A DNA stretch of 43,558 nucleotides from Lojkania enalia (GCA_010094045.1 ML986750.1:5781-49338); one strand, 5' to 3'. Shown: positions 1 through 11,105, counted from the stretch's first letter. Translations and numbers: made by a program. The notes: generated from the letters alone by a model not told the origin.

Positions 1-53
1 TATTATTTTATAGTTTAAAAAGGCTATCTTAGTATATCTTATATATAACCTTC
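1..53. other. old flank left of element A1
   Basis: This is AT-rich sequence with no recognisable coding content. The last five bases (49-53, CCTTC) are the left target-site duplication of element A1. The sequence was continuous with 6279 onward before A1 inserted. Confidence 0.6.
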
Positions 54-356
54 TATTATAGTAATACCGCAATACCTCTACACCTATACCACCTTTACTA
101 TAATACCTAAACTAGCTGCTAGCGACAGCTATTAACTACTAGCTGGAATATAACCGACTTATCTTAACTACGATAGAGGAAGGTTTTATTAACCCGGCTA
201 GCCCGTATAGTAGCATAGACCTAGCCCCTATAAAAACCTATATAATATAGATATCTCTATTTTTTACGCAACGTTTTAATATTTATATATAGTATATAGT
301 AATAGAGTTAACTACCTAAAGTATAATTAACTAACTATATATAAGCGTCTATAATA
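54..356 (+). repeat. 5' LTR of A1
   Basis: This 303-bp LTR matches 5976-6278 with differences that are nearly all C/T or G/A transitions. The ancestral ends were TG...CA; here both are mutated (TATTATAG... and ...ATAATA). A TATA-like stretch at about 229-247 is a reasonable core promoter. The sequence just after 356 is AT-rich and no primer-binding site could be identified. Confidence 0.93.
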
Positions 357-409
357 TTATATTATATTATCTATTATTATATATTATAGATAAGAACGCG
401 TTTATTAAT

Positions 410-1660
410 ATGTTTAAAAAGATCTAGAGCAAGCTAGACTCTTTATAGTAGAAGAACGAGATACTTATAAAGGCCTTAATAACCTAAGAGAACCGCTATA
501 AGTTAGACCTTAAAGCGATATAAAGGGAATTTAGTAGCCGCTAAACAGCTACCCCTCTACTAGCTACTAGTATATTAACAGTAATAGAACTATTACCCGC
601 CCTTAGCCTAACTTAACTTATAACCCTAGCTTCTAAATAGATATCTACGTTAACCTTTAATCCGCCTAAAACTATATATAACCTATATTTCTATTTTAGC
701 TACTTATCTAACCCTTTAATATTTTCTAGTAAACGTTTAGAGCTTTTATACTTTATTAGAAAGCTCTACTATAAACTAGAAGGAAATACTAACTAATACC
801 TAACCGAACGTACCCGCCTTCTATATACCTATTCTCGTCTAGAATAAGACTTAGTAACGTTAGTTAACCTATTAATAGATAAAGGTATCAACTCTATAGA
901 TAGCTTAGTTACCTTCTTAAAATCCACCTATAACGACTAGAATAAGGAGATTATAGTATAGAGTAAGTTAGAGACCTTAAAATAAGGCTAAAGTAGGTTC
1001 CCTACTTACTTTACTAAATTCCAACACCTGATTGTAGATACTAAACTAAATAAGACCGGACAAATTATATATCTCTAATATTCTCTTTTTAATAAGTTCT
1101 GTTATACTATAATTAGTATTATAATACCTAGCACCCTAAATAATTACGCTAACCTAATTTCCCTATATAATACTAATCTATATTACCTATCTAGTAACTA
1201 TTATAAATAACTAAAGTATTATACTATTTACTAGAAGAACCTGAACGCTATAGAACTTAATACTTTTAGCTACGCGCCTGTAAACTCTAATAAATAAGAA
1301 AGGCGCCGCCGTAAAGAACGCTATTATAAATATAGTAGTAAGGGATATATTTTACTAGAATACAGCGCCCCTCTACTATTAATCTATTAAGGGTTTTAGA
1401 GCCCTACTATACCCTATAGATCCTACTCTCGATCCTCTAACCAATTCTCTAACTAATTTTTAATATACTCGTTATTTTATAAATAAGGCTATTACTTTTA
1501 CTCTTAAATACAGCTAGTCTCGCTAACTAGAATATTACTAAAAGGTTTATTTTAGAAGTAAATTATCTTTTAGAACTACGCTTATACCGAATCTCTATAT
1601 ACTTATAAAACCAGCCCCTATAGAAATAGTTATAAAACTATTAGATTCTAGCTCCTTTCT
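410..1660 (+). pseudogene. gag: gag pseudogene of A1
   Basis: Gag is the structural protein of the retrotransposon particle. An ATG at 410 opens a frame that can be followed for about 400 codons if TAG/TAA are read as Gln or Trp. It has a charged helical N-terminus, a retrotransposon-gag-like body and, at about 1321-1368, a decayed CCHC zinc knuckle in which the Cys and His positions read as Tyr (TGT/TGC/CAC changed to TAT/TAC). The start is chosen because it is the first ATG after the LTR and is in frame with the knuckle. Protease begins in the frame one base back, so the original element probably used a -1 frameshift. The 3' end is approximate. Confidence 0.8.
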
Positions 1661-1689
1661 TAATCTATTAAAACCTAGTCTAGTAAGAT

Positions 1690-4600
1690 ATTAATATTCT
1701 TATTAATACTAGAGCTACTAGTTATAGCTATATCTATAGAGACTTTATATATACCCTAAAACTCTAAAAGATATAACTTCTATATAACTTATACCTAATT
1801 AGCTTTAATAGAAAAGTCTTTTATAGGGGGACTATCTTCTACTTAGTTACTCTAACTCTCTAATACCTAAACTATTTAGAGATAATATATTTCTACGTAA
1901 CTATATTAGAAAAATACTAGTTAATTCTAGAACAACTATAGATATATAAGTATTATATAAACCTAAACTATAAGAACGAACAGCTAATCCTTACTGCTAA
2001 CTAATGTCTAACTTAATACTTATAATCTACTAGTACTACCGTCTACTAATAGGCTATTTAAATAGTTATTAAAGACTGTAAACTACCTAAATCTAATATA
2101 AAAGAAGACTCTAAAGTAATTAATTTATAACCCCTATATAGCCTAAAGCCTAGATAGTACTACTTAAAGCTCTACCTATTAAGCTATATCTAATATAATT
2201 ATTAGCTGCTTAAAATATTATATTAGTTAAAAGAATCTAAAACTAAAACCAATCTAATCTTAAATAAAGATTATAGTTAAAAGGACCTATCTAAGCCTAA
2301 ATATTTAAAATCTACGCTATAGCTAGATATATACTATATAAGCGCTGTACTACTAGTTTAACTCTTCTAATAATCTAACTATAAAATCTTCGCTATATTA
2401 ATAGCTAATATTAATAAGGCTTTAGCCTTAAATGTATATACTAACCCTATTACTAAAGTGCCTAAAGAATACTATAATCTATTATCTATCTTCTTATATA
2501 AGAATATAGATAAGCTACTTAAACGACGACTGTATAATTATAAGATTAAACTAGAGAACGATAAGTAAGCCAGCTTCGGTCCACTCTATAAGATGTTTTA
2601 GAATAAGTTAAAGGTACTAAAAAAGTACCTTAACAAGAACTTATCTAAAGGATTTATTAGAGTAAGCTTATTACTAGTAGCTGTACCTATAATCTTTATA
2701 AAGAAACCTAGAGGTGGTTTCTAATTCTATATAAATTATAGAGCCCTAAATACTATTACTATTAAGAACTAATACCCGATTTTACTAATCTAAGAAACGT
2801 TAACCTAATTTAATAAGGCTAAGTATTATATAAAACTCGATATTATTACTACGTTTAATAAGCTAAAGATTACTAAGGGAGACGAATAGAAAACTACCTT
2901 TTATATATACTACGGGCTATTTAAATACCTAGTAATACCCTTTAACCTAGTTAATACTTTAAGTATATTCTAGTACTTCGTAAATAATATATTAAAACTA
3001 TACCTTAATATATTCTATACTACCTATATTAATAATATCCTAATATTTAGTAAGAATCTAAAGGATTATAAGCAGTATATCTAGCTAGTTCTTAAAGCCT
3101 TAAAAGCGAATAGTCTATAGTTTAATATAGATAAGTATAAGTTCTACTAGTTAGAAGTAACCTACCTAGGGTATATAATTACTATAGAAAAAATCCATAT
3201 AAACCCAAAGAAGGTAGAAACAATCATTAACTAGAAATACCCTAAGAACATAAAAGATATTTAAGCCTTTATAAGCTTCGCGAACTTCTACTAACAATTT
3301 ATTAGTAACTTCTTATAGAAAGTCTCCTCCTTAGTAGCTATAACTAAGAAGAACACTCGATTCGACTAGAATAATAGCTATTAATATTCTTTTAACTACC
3401 TAAAGGATGCTTTTATTTCTATACTAATTCTCTAATATTTTAACTTTAAGCTATTAATAGTAGTAGAAGCTAACGTATCTAATTTTATAATAGCCGGTAT
3501 ACTGTCCTAGAGAGGCGCTGACAGTAAACTAAGACCTATTACCTATTTCTCTAAGCGTATAAACTCTACTAAAGGCAACTATAAGATTTATAATAAGGAA
3601 CTACTTGCGATTATCCGATATTTTAAATAATAGAGGCCTAAATTAGAAGGTGTAATATTTTCTATAAAAGTGCTAAATAATTATAAAAACCTATAGTACT
3701 TTATAATAATAAAGTAGCTAAGCTACTAATAGGCCTATTAGTTAGAATATCTGTTAAGGTTTAACTTTAGTATTATATACTAACCCGGAAAACTTAAAAA
3801 GAAGCTTAATACTTTAACTCGAAAGTTATAAGATAAGCCTATATAAGAAGAGGCCCGTAGAGGTTATTAACAGATATTACTTCGTCTTAAACTATTCTAA
3901 TAGATAGAAGTAGGCTAACTAATTATAGAGATTATCGACGAAGAATACCCGAACGATAATCTAATCTAAGATACCCTAAAGCTATTAAAAGAAGGAACCC
4001 GTTAATTTAAACTCCTAACTCTAGCTAACTATAAAGAATATAATAACCAACTATACTATTAAGATCGATTTATAGTATTAAACTATAATAAGCTAAAGCT
4101 TAAGCTGCTATAAACTATCTATAACTTACTATCTAGTAGATACCCTAGTCGAGGAAAGATCTTAAAACTACTCTAGCGCGAGTACTATTAGTTAAAGATA
4201 TTTAATTTAGTATAATAATATATAGGCTGTTATTATATATACTAAAGAAGTAAAACTTCTAGAGAGAAGTACTATAGATTACTAAAACTATTACCTATAC
4301 CTGAATAAAGGTTTTAAAATATCTCTATAAACTTTATAATTAATCTACTAAAATTAGAAGGTTATACGAATATTATAGTAGTATTTAATAGGCTTAGTAA
4401 GTATAGATACCTGATACTATACGTAAGAATTAAAACTCCTAATATTATTTAACTGTTCTATTACTATATATAGGTTTACTATAGACTACTATATACTATT
4501 ATATCCGACTGTAAGATATAGTTTATCTTTACCTTCTATTAAGAGCTCTATAGACAGCTATAAATTAATATATATATATTAACCAACTTCTATCTAAAGA

Positions 4601-5400
4601 CTAATAGCTAGATAGAAAATGCTAACATAGTAATAGAATAAGTTTTCTAAGCCTATACTAGCTACGAATAAGATAACTAGATTAAATAGCTACTAACAGC
4701 GCAGTTTAAAGCGAACAATATAATATCCGAATTAATAAAAGTCTCCCTATTTCTAGCCTACTTTAGCTAGTACCCTTAAATAGGCTTTAAGCCGCCTATA
4801 GAGATCTATTAACCGCTAAAACAGTCCCTAATAGTCTAGAAAGCTAATAGACTAGTTGATAAGATAAAGGATATTATAGAGTATATTAGAGAAGAACTTA
4901 TCTAGATATAAACGCTTTAATAAGAGTATACTAACTATAAGCGCGTACTAGCCTCTAACTATTAGGTTAGTAATCTAGTTTAGCTAGATACTAGAAATAT
5001 ACGTACACGAAGACCGTTGAAAAAATTTAACTAGAAGAATATAGGCCCCTATAAGGTTATTGCGAAGGTATTCTTACACGCTTATAAACTAAAGCTACCT
5101 AAATTAGCTAAAATATATTCTATATTCTATATATTACTATTACAGCTAGTACCTAAGTTATTTAACTACTTGCTTAGTTAATAAGTATATAACCCCGAAC
5201 CTATCGAGATTAATAGAGAACTAGAATACCTTATCGAGCGAATAGAAGACCTCTATTATAACTAATAAAGACGCTAGTATAAATACCTAGTTAAGTAGAC
5301 TAGCTATTACAACCTAGAATAGTACCCGGCTAGTAACTTTGCTAAGATAACTACCGTAGAAAATTACCACGCTAGAAACTTAAATAAATAAGATCCGAAT
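1690..5400 (+). pseudogene. pol: pol pseudogene of A1 (protease, RT, RNase H, integrase, chromodomain)
   Basis: Pol would supply protease, reverse transcriptase, RNase H and integrase. One frame holds from the protease (active-site DTGA decayed to NTRA at 1705-1716) through RT from about 2640, RNase H about 3460-3620 (ITYFSKR, YNKELLAI) and integrase about 4060-5100, to a chromodomain about 5218-5370 (YLVK, EQYPASNF). The RT box YIDD reads YINN at 3025-3036. Protease, RT and chromodomain all share frame 1, so 3.6 kb decayed with no net frameshift. The stops are RIP-type TAG/TAA. Chromodomain integrases are known to steer insertion to heterochromatin, which fits this nest. The exact 3' stop is not certain. 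Confidence 0.88.
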
Positions 5401-5510
5401 ATAATATTACGTCTAGATTTTTAATTAGGCGCTAGGGTCTAATCTAAGTATATTCTTAGAAGCCTGTAATAATACTATACTAATATAATACTAGTAATAA
5501 TACTACTACT

Positions 5511-5850
5511 AATTTCTAGTATAATACTACTATATAAACTAAACCAACCTAATCTCTAGTATAGTACTACTATCGACAACTAGTTATGCTGATATACCTG
5601 CGACCTAACCTAATCCCTAGTATAGTACTACTATATAATAATAATTAATCGCGCTAATACGCCTATAATCTAACCTAATTTCTAGTATAGTACTACTATA
5701 CGAACTAACCTAATCTCTAGTATAGTACTACTATACAATAGTAATTAATCGCGCTAATACGCCTGCGATATAACCTAATCTCTAGTATAATACTACTATA
5801 TAAACTAAACCGACCCGATTCTTAGTATAGTACTATTATATAATAATAAC
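5511..5850 (+). repeat. minisatellite in 3' part of A1
   Basis: The motif CTCTAGTATAGTACTACTAT recurs seven times with spacers of about 30-65 bp, some of which also repeat (for example a spacer containing AATCGCGCTAATACGCCT, twice). It lies between the chromodomain and the polypurine tract. The same array is in A3 (about seven motif copies) and A2 (three copies), so copy number varies within the family. The core is an imperfect palindrome. Confidence 0.8.
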
Positions 5851-5975
5851 CGATTATATTAATATACCTACGACTTTAACTAATACTAGTATTAATAACT
5901 ACTACTTAATTATAAATAACCCGAATATAATATAAAGACCTAACTTATAGAAGCTTATAATTAAAAGGGGGGTAC

Positions 5976-6278
5976 TATTATAGTAATACCGTAATACCTC
6001 TACACCTATACTACCCTTACTATAATACCCGAACCAGCTACTAGTAACAGCTGTTAACTGCTAGCTAGAATATAACCGACTTATCTTAACTATAATAGAG
6101 GAAGGTTTTACCGACCCAGCTAGCCTATATAGTAGCACAGACCTAGCTCCTATAAAAACCTATATAATATAAATATTTCTATTCTTTATGTAACGTTTTA
6201 ATATTTATATATAGTATATAGTAATAGAGTTAACTACCTAAAGTACGATTAACTAACTACGTATAAACGTCCGTAACA
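5976..6278 (+). repeat. 3' LTR of A1
   Basis: This 303-bp LTR follows a polypurine tract (GGGGGG at 5967-5972). Its right end, GTAACA, keeps the CA terminus and is followed by the CCTTC duplication at 6279-6283. It is slightly less mutated than the 5' LTR. Confidence 0.93.
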
Positions 6279-7030
6279 CCTTCTATATAGCTCTTCTAGA
6301 GCTATATACCCGTAATAGACTATAAGCTAATTCTTATATAGTAGATATATCTTTCTCTTAACTAGTAGCTTTTAATAGAACTGCTTAGTAACGTCTAAGG
6401 CTAATCTTTTAATTAATATACTTCTATTTTAAGTAGATAGCTTTTAACCTTATTTCTAACTAATTACCTATTTACTTATAAATATATATATATATAATAA
6501 ATAACTGTAATAACTTACTAGACTTATAATTGTTAAAGCGCTTCTCTACTATAGCTTTAATAGTTTTATCTAACATCTTTTTTTTTTCTTCCCCTAGCGC
6601 TATATATTTAGCACTTTTCTATAGCTACTTCTTCTTAGTACTCTTAGTAGAGTAATTAGTAGTATAGGTACTCTTAATAGCCTTATTTCTCTATTAGATA
6701 GCGTGCTTAGTATTGCTAAGTATACCCTTAAAGGGTACTATAAGGTTGGTTGGACGGCCTTTTTAAGAACCAGCTTAACCGCGTAGTAAAAGGACGTATT
6801 CGATTTTATAATCTTCTAACTACCAGCCCTATATTTATTAGTAAACTGTAATAAAAGACTAGTATAATTACTTACCTATATTAACTTCGCCTACTCATCT
6901 TAGTCGAAGCTAACTAGTAGCTCTAGTAGCTTTAGTGGTAGTAAGCTATCTAAACTATCGAGAAAATTGTCGTTAATAGGCTCTACTTTAATAGTCGATA
7001 TTTTATAGAAACTATAATAAAAGTATATAA
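6279..7030 (-). pseudogene. unidentified coding relic
   Basis: I do not recognise this sequence. On the minus strand two overlapping frames read as protein-like text over about 250 codons if RIP-type stops are ignored. One, beginning near 7010, is acidic and Leu-rich (KVEPINDNF, then SLDSLLPLK). A second, from about 6750, is basic, with GRPTN, KSTYTTN and a Lys/Glu-rich run around ALGEEKKKMLDKTIKAIVEKR. A change of frame near 6750 could be an indel or an intron. A donor-like GTAAGT and acceptor-like TTACAG near 6845-6875 are only 30 bases apart, too close for a usual fungal intron. No LTR or terminal inverted repeat was found around it. It could be a host gene relic or part of an older transposon. 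Confidence 0.3.
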
Positions 7031-8181
7031 TAAATTAAAGATTTAGAGTTATATTAATAAGAGTATAGTAGAAAGAAGAGTTGTAGTAGAGTATCAGGCT
7101 TAACGCAACAAGTGTATATACTACCTACTAGTATAGATTAAATAGAAGTAATAATAAAATATATATACATCTAAATAAATATAAAATATTAGTTAGTTTA
7201 GTATAAAAAACTATTACTAAAAAACGTACTACTAGTTCTATAAGATAGTAAGTTATTATAGTTTTTTATTACAGTATTCTTATAATATATATTTAAATAC
7301 TTTATTAGCTTTACTTTATAATTCTAATTTAGTACTAGCTCTTAATACGTGCGTATTTTAGCATCTATATTTATATTTTAGGTATCTATTAACAAACCTC
7401 AACTTAGCTTTATACTATTAACCTTAATTATTAACGTTAACTACTCTACTCTACTACTATTAACACGTAATATCTCGTACTTAAAGAATAGTATAATCTA
7501 AAATCGTTCCGATAGGTAATAAGTTTTTCTAAAAGTAGCTTACTACTAAATCAGCTCGTAAGGTACTTATACTAGTAAAGCCTATATTAGTAAAGTATTA
7601 CTATTACCCTAAGAGTAAGCTATTATAGGTTTTTATTATAGTTATATACTAATAAGATATAGCTATCGCACTTTAACAGATTAAACAATATTAGAAGAGT
7701 ACTAAACTCCTCTTTTAAAAGCTCTTTTTTTCGCGGCTAATCTATAAAATTACTACTATAGTTTAGGAGGATACTTATAATAGTAAGATACGTTAGTAAT
7801 AGAGTATAATTAAAGCTCTTTAAGAGTCTACTAAAACTTTTCTTATTAGATTCTTTAAAGGTATATATTTTTTTATATAATTTATACTATATAATACTAA
7901 CTATACTAGACTATAATATAAATATAATTTACGTAAAGCGGGTTACTATCTAAAATAAGAATATATATTTAGTAAAGTAATACTATAAGAAGTTTAGTCT
8001 TCTATTAAATTAGAGTTATAATCTTTAGGTAGTCTTAGGCTTAGAAAAGGCTATTTTAAATAAAACTAGTTCTCTACTATAATAATTTATAGTAATAAAT
8101 ATTTAATATATAATATATAATAAATATATAATATATAATATATAATTATTTCCTATAATTATAGAAGAACCCTATAGAGTA
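7031..8181. other. unidentified AT-rich stretch
   Basis: No recognisable gene or element was found in this roughly 1.15-kb stretch. It is RIP-like in composition. Minus-strand frames around 7290-7680 give protein-like fragments, but no family is recognised. A simple AT-rich microsatellite of TATAATA units lies at about 8101-8147. Confidence 0.4.
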
Positions 8182-8341
8182 CCCCTACCTTAACCTTATA
8201 CCCCAGCACTAAAAACCCTACTCTAACTTTAACCTTAATATAAAAAACCTCTATCTAACTTATACCCTAGCGTTAAGAACTCTACCTTAACTCTAACCCT
8301 AGTACTAAGAACCCTAAACCTAACCTTAATCTAGGTAAGAT
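8182..8341. repeat. 32-bp tandem repeat, about five units
   Basis: Units start at 8182, 8216, 8248, 8280 and 8312. The first is 34 bp, the next three are exactly 32 bp and the last is about 30 bp. The unit reads roughly CTCTACCTTAACTCTAACCC followed by TAGTACTAAGAA and is rich in CCTAA/CCCTA-like words. It ends about 20 bp before the truncated LTR of A2. Confidence 0.75.
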
Positions 8342-8364
8342 ATTATATACCCTATTTACCAGCC

Positions 8365-9888
8365 TACTAATAGCTATTACTAGCAACTAGTTTAAGTATT
8401 ATAGTAAAGATAGTATAGGTGTAGAAGTATTATAGTATTACTATAATAGTACCCTCTTTTTAATTATAAGCTTCTATAAGTTAGGTCTTTATATTATATT
8501 TAAGTTATTTATAATTAAGTAGTAATTATTAATACTAATATTAGTTAAGGTTATAGGTATATTAGTATAATTAGTTATTATCGTATAATAGTATTATTCT
8601 AGGGATTAGATTAGGTTGTATATATATTAGTATAACTAGTAGTTAATAGTAGTACTATACTAGAGATTAGGTTGGTTTAGTTTATATAATAGTACTATAC
8701 TAGAGATCGGTAGTAGTATTATTACTAGTATTATATTAGTATAGTATTATTATAAGCGTCTAGAAATATACTTAAATTAGATTCTAGTACTTAATTAAGA
8801 ATCTAGACGTAATATTATATTTAAATCTTATTTATTTAGGTTTCTAGTATAGTAATCTTTTATAGTAGTTATCTTAGTAAAATTACTAGCTAGATACTAT
8901 TCTAGGTTATAATAGCTAGTCTACTTAACTAGGTATTTATACCGGCGTCTCTATTAGTTGTAGTAGAGGTCTTCTATTCGCTCGATAAGGTATTCTAATT
9001 TTCTATTAATTTTAATAGGTTTAGGGTTATATATTTATTAATTAGGTAAGTAGTTAAATAATTTAAATACTAGCTATAATAGTAATTGTTATAGCGACGC
9101 GCATCGGATTATTTACGCTAGATAAACGAGTATCAGATTAAGCTATATAGATGACTAACGTACTGCTGCTATGATAGTTTAAGACGTCTAGATGAAGAGA
9201 GAAAGAAGACAGATATTAGGTCGCATATATATATATCAGGGGTTCGGGTCTGTGCGTAATAGGCGAGATAGTATAGGATCGGGTAGAAGCTAATTCCGTG
9301 ACAGTAATATATAAAATATAAGATGTATTTTAGCTAATTTAGGTAGTTTTAGTTTATAAATATACGAGAATACTTTTACAATAACCTTATAGAGGCCTAT
9401 ATTCTTCTAGTTAAGCTTTTTCAATAGTTTTTATATATATATATTCCTAGTATCTAACTAGACTAGATTATTAATCTAGTAGTTAAGGGCTAGTACGCGT
9501 TTATAGTTAGTATACTCTTATTAGAACGTTTATATCTAGGTAAATTCTTCTCTAATATACTCTATAATATCCTTTATCTTATTAACTAGTCTATTAGCTT
9601 CTTAGGCTATTAGAAACTGTTTTAGCGGTTAATAGATCTCTATAGGCAGCTTAAAGCCTATTTAAAGGTGCTAGCTAAAATAGGCTAAAAATAGGAAGAC
9701 TTTTATTAATTTAAATACTATATTATTCGCATTAAACTATACTATTAGTAGCTATTTAACCTAGTTATCTTATTTATAGCTAGTATAGACTCGGAAAACT
9801 TATTCTATTACTATATTAACATTCTCTATCTAGCTATTAATTTCTAAATAAAAGCTAGTTAATATATATATATATTAATTTATAGCTA
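8365..9888 (-). mobile_element. A2: 5'- and 3'-truncated copy of gypsy family A
   Basis: On the minus strand this matches the 3' part of A1: about 85 bp from the beginning of the 3' LTR (8365-8448), then the polypurine tract, the minisatellite (only three motif copies, about 8590-8720), the chromodomain and the end of integrase. It breaks off at about 9888, where A1-like sequence would continue into the integrase core. A foreign 217-bp insert sits at 9087-9303. The LTR is cut on the left, next to the 32-bp tandem repeat, and the remainder of the element is missing from the window. Confidence 0.85.
9087..9303. mobile_element. solo LTR (family D), 217 bp, little RIP
   Basis: Comparison with A1 and A3 shows a clean insertion inside A2. 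It begins TGTTATAGCG, ends CCGTGACA and is flanked by the 5-bp duplication GTAAT (9082-9086 and 9304-9308). TG...CA ends with a 5-bp TSD are typical of an LTR-retrotransposon, so this is most likely a solo LTR left after LTR-LTR recombination. It keeps many CA, TG and CG dinucleotides, unlike everything around it. An alternating TA run at 9218-9228 could be its TATA region. No other copy is in the window. Confidence 0.85.
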
Positions 9889-11100
9889 ACGTATAGTATA
9901 AGCAAGCTAATCACCTAAGCGAGCTAATTATAATACTAAAACTTTACTAAAATTACGATAATTATACTTTATAATATTATACTACAACTAATAACTATAG
10001 AATTAATTTAAAAAGAAGCTAGAATATAGCTTATACTCTAAACTCTTTAATAAAATACAATACTAACTATATATCGCGTTATATTAATCTATAATATTTC
10101 TTAAAGTATACTTAGTATATAAAGGTATATAAGAGATTATATAATAGATATATATTAACTACTAATCTTTAATAGCTATAATAGTTATAACTTATTTAAT
10201 TTCTAGAAACTCTATAAGAAATAGAGTATTATTCTACTCTATATACTAACTTATTTATTATATCTATTATAGCTATTAGATATAGACTATTTTTTACTAT
10301 TAAAATATATATATAGAAATTAGATTTTAATTTTTGTATATAATTATATTAACTATATTATAAAACTTAAGTTCTTTCTAACTTTTAAAACTATTTTTAA
10401 TATATTAATTATAAAGGATAATATCTATATAAACTTTTAAAGAGCTAGTCTAATTCTATTTAATCTAGAAGTAGTACTTTTAAAGCTTAATATAAAGCTT
10501 TATATACTAATACTACTAGTATAAGATAATACTCTATAAGAAGTAAAAATACTAAATAATATATATAAGCTAGAAGCTTAATTAATATTAATTTATAATC
10601 GGATTTAAAGGGATATAAACTCTTTATTAACTTCTATTATTAAGAAGCTAAATTAGCTTAAGAAAAGCTCTATAAAAATAATATATTAGATTAGGTTAAT
10701 ATATAATAAAATTATTAGCCTTTAAGAAGTAAATAAAGTAGTAATAAAATAGAAATAGTAGAAAAAAAGGTGGATTTAAGTGTAAGAGACCCTAATAAAA
10801 GTATAAGAAGAGATAATTATTACTAAAAAGAATGATAAGAAGGAAACTTAGGCTATAATACGCTAATTTAGGGTGTAATTAGGTATAAGTAGATAGTATA
10901 AAATATACTATAACTACTATAGTAAAACTAGATATAATTTTTATATATACTTGAAGGATATAGAAGTTTCTATAAAATAATTACGTAAGTTATAAATTAC
11001 TATTATATTATTTAGTTATTAAGCTTTATATATATAAAGGTTAAAAAAGTTAATAGAATAGACTATATACTTATATAAGCTACTCGTTTATAAAGTATAT
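9889..11100 (+). mobile_element. pogo-1: decayed, 5'-truncated Fot1/pogo transposon
   Basis: The right end (about 11064-11100) is the inverse of the pogo-2 terminal repeat, sharing TATAAACGAGT and TTATATAAGTA, and is followed by TA at 11101-11102. The left end is different: A2 stops at a TA (9887-9888) and the next bases, ACGTATAGTATAAGCAAGC, do not match that terminal repeat. Either the 5' end was lost or a fragment of another element (9889 to about 10050) lies in between. The B1 retrotransposon begins 5 bp after the right end. Confidence 0.7.
10070..10985 (+). pseudogene. Fot1/pogo-type transposase pseudogene, C-terminal part
   Basis: This is the relic of a DDE transposase of the Tc1/mariner-pogo group, which would cut and paste the element. 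Read through RIP stops, it matches the family from the second catalytic block (LLIFNSYNSYN, for LLILDGHESH, about 10155-10190) through LLDIDYF (PLDVGCF, about 10265-10285), KDNIYINF (about 10411-10434) and a Lys/Arg-rich region. It ends in a decayed C-terminal zinc knuckle at about 10905-10965, where Cys and His have become Tyr. The N-terminal helix-turn-helix and first catalytic Asp are not recognisable. Small frame changes occur near 10130. Confidence 0.75.
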
Positions 11101-11105
11101 TAAAT

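Larger units (their letters stand above)
54..6278 (+). mobile_element. A1: full-length Ty3/gypsy chromovirus, RIP-inactivated
   Basis: This is a complete LTR retrotransposon of 6225 bp. Two 303-bp direct repeats (54-356 and 5976-6278) bound an internal gag-pol region, and the 5-bp duplication CCTTC sits on both sides (49-53 and 6279-6283). The 5-bp TSD, the order protease-RT-RNase H-integrase and the chromodomain place it in Ty3/gypsy (Metaviridae-like, chromovirus). All frames carry many TAG/TAA stops of the kind made by RIP, so it cannot encode proteins. It is the reference copy for family A; A2 and A3 are further copies. The polypurine tract is at 5963-5972. Confidence 0.95.

Noticed and set aside
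5511..5850. A CRISPR-like array of repeats and spacers.
   Set aside because: The spacers are of unequal length and partly repeat themselves, the array is inside a retrotransposon in a fungal genome, and no cas genes are present.
6845..6875. A 30-base intron (GTAAGT...TTACAG) in the unknown relic.
   Set aside because: It is shorter than typical fungal introns and the branch point is not convincing, so no splice was called.
8182..8341. An interstitial telomere.
   Set aside because: CCCTAA-like words are present but the real period is 32 bp, not 6, and the hexamers are not contiguous. It is reported as a minisatellite.
9087..9303. A tRNA-derived SINE, because GGTTCGGGTC resembles a B box.
   Set aside because: No A box was seen at the right distance and there is no 3' A-rich tail. 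TG...CA ends with a 5-bp duplication fit a solo LTR better.
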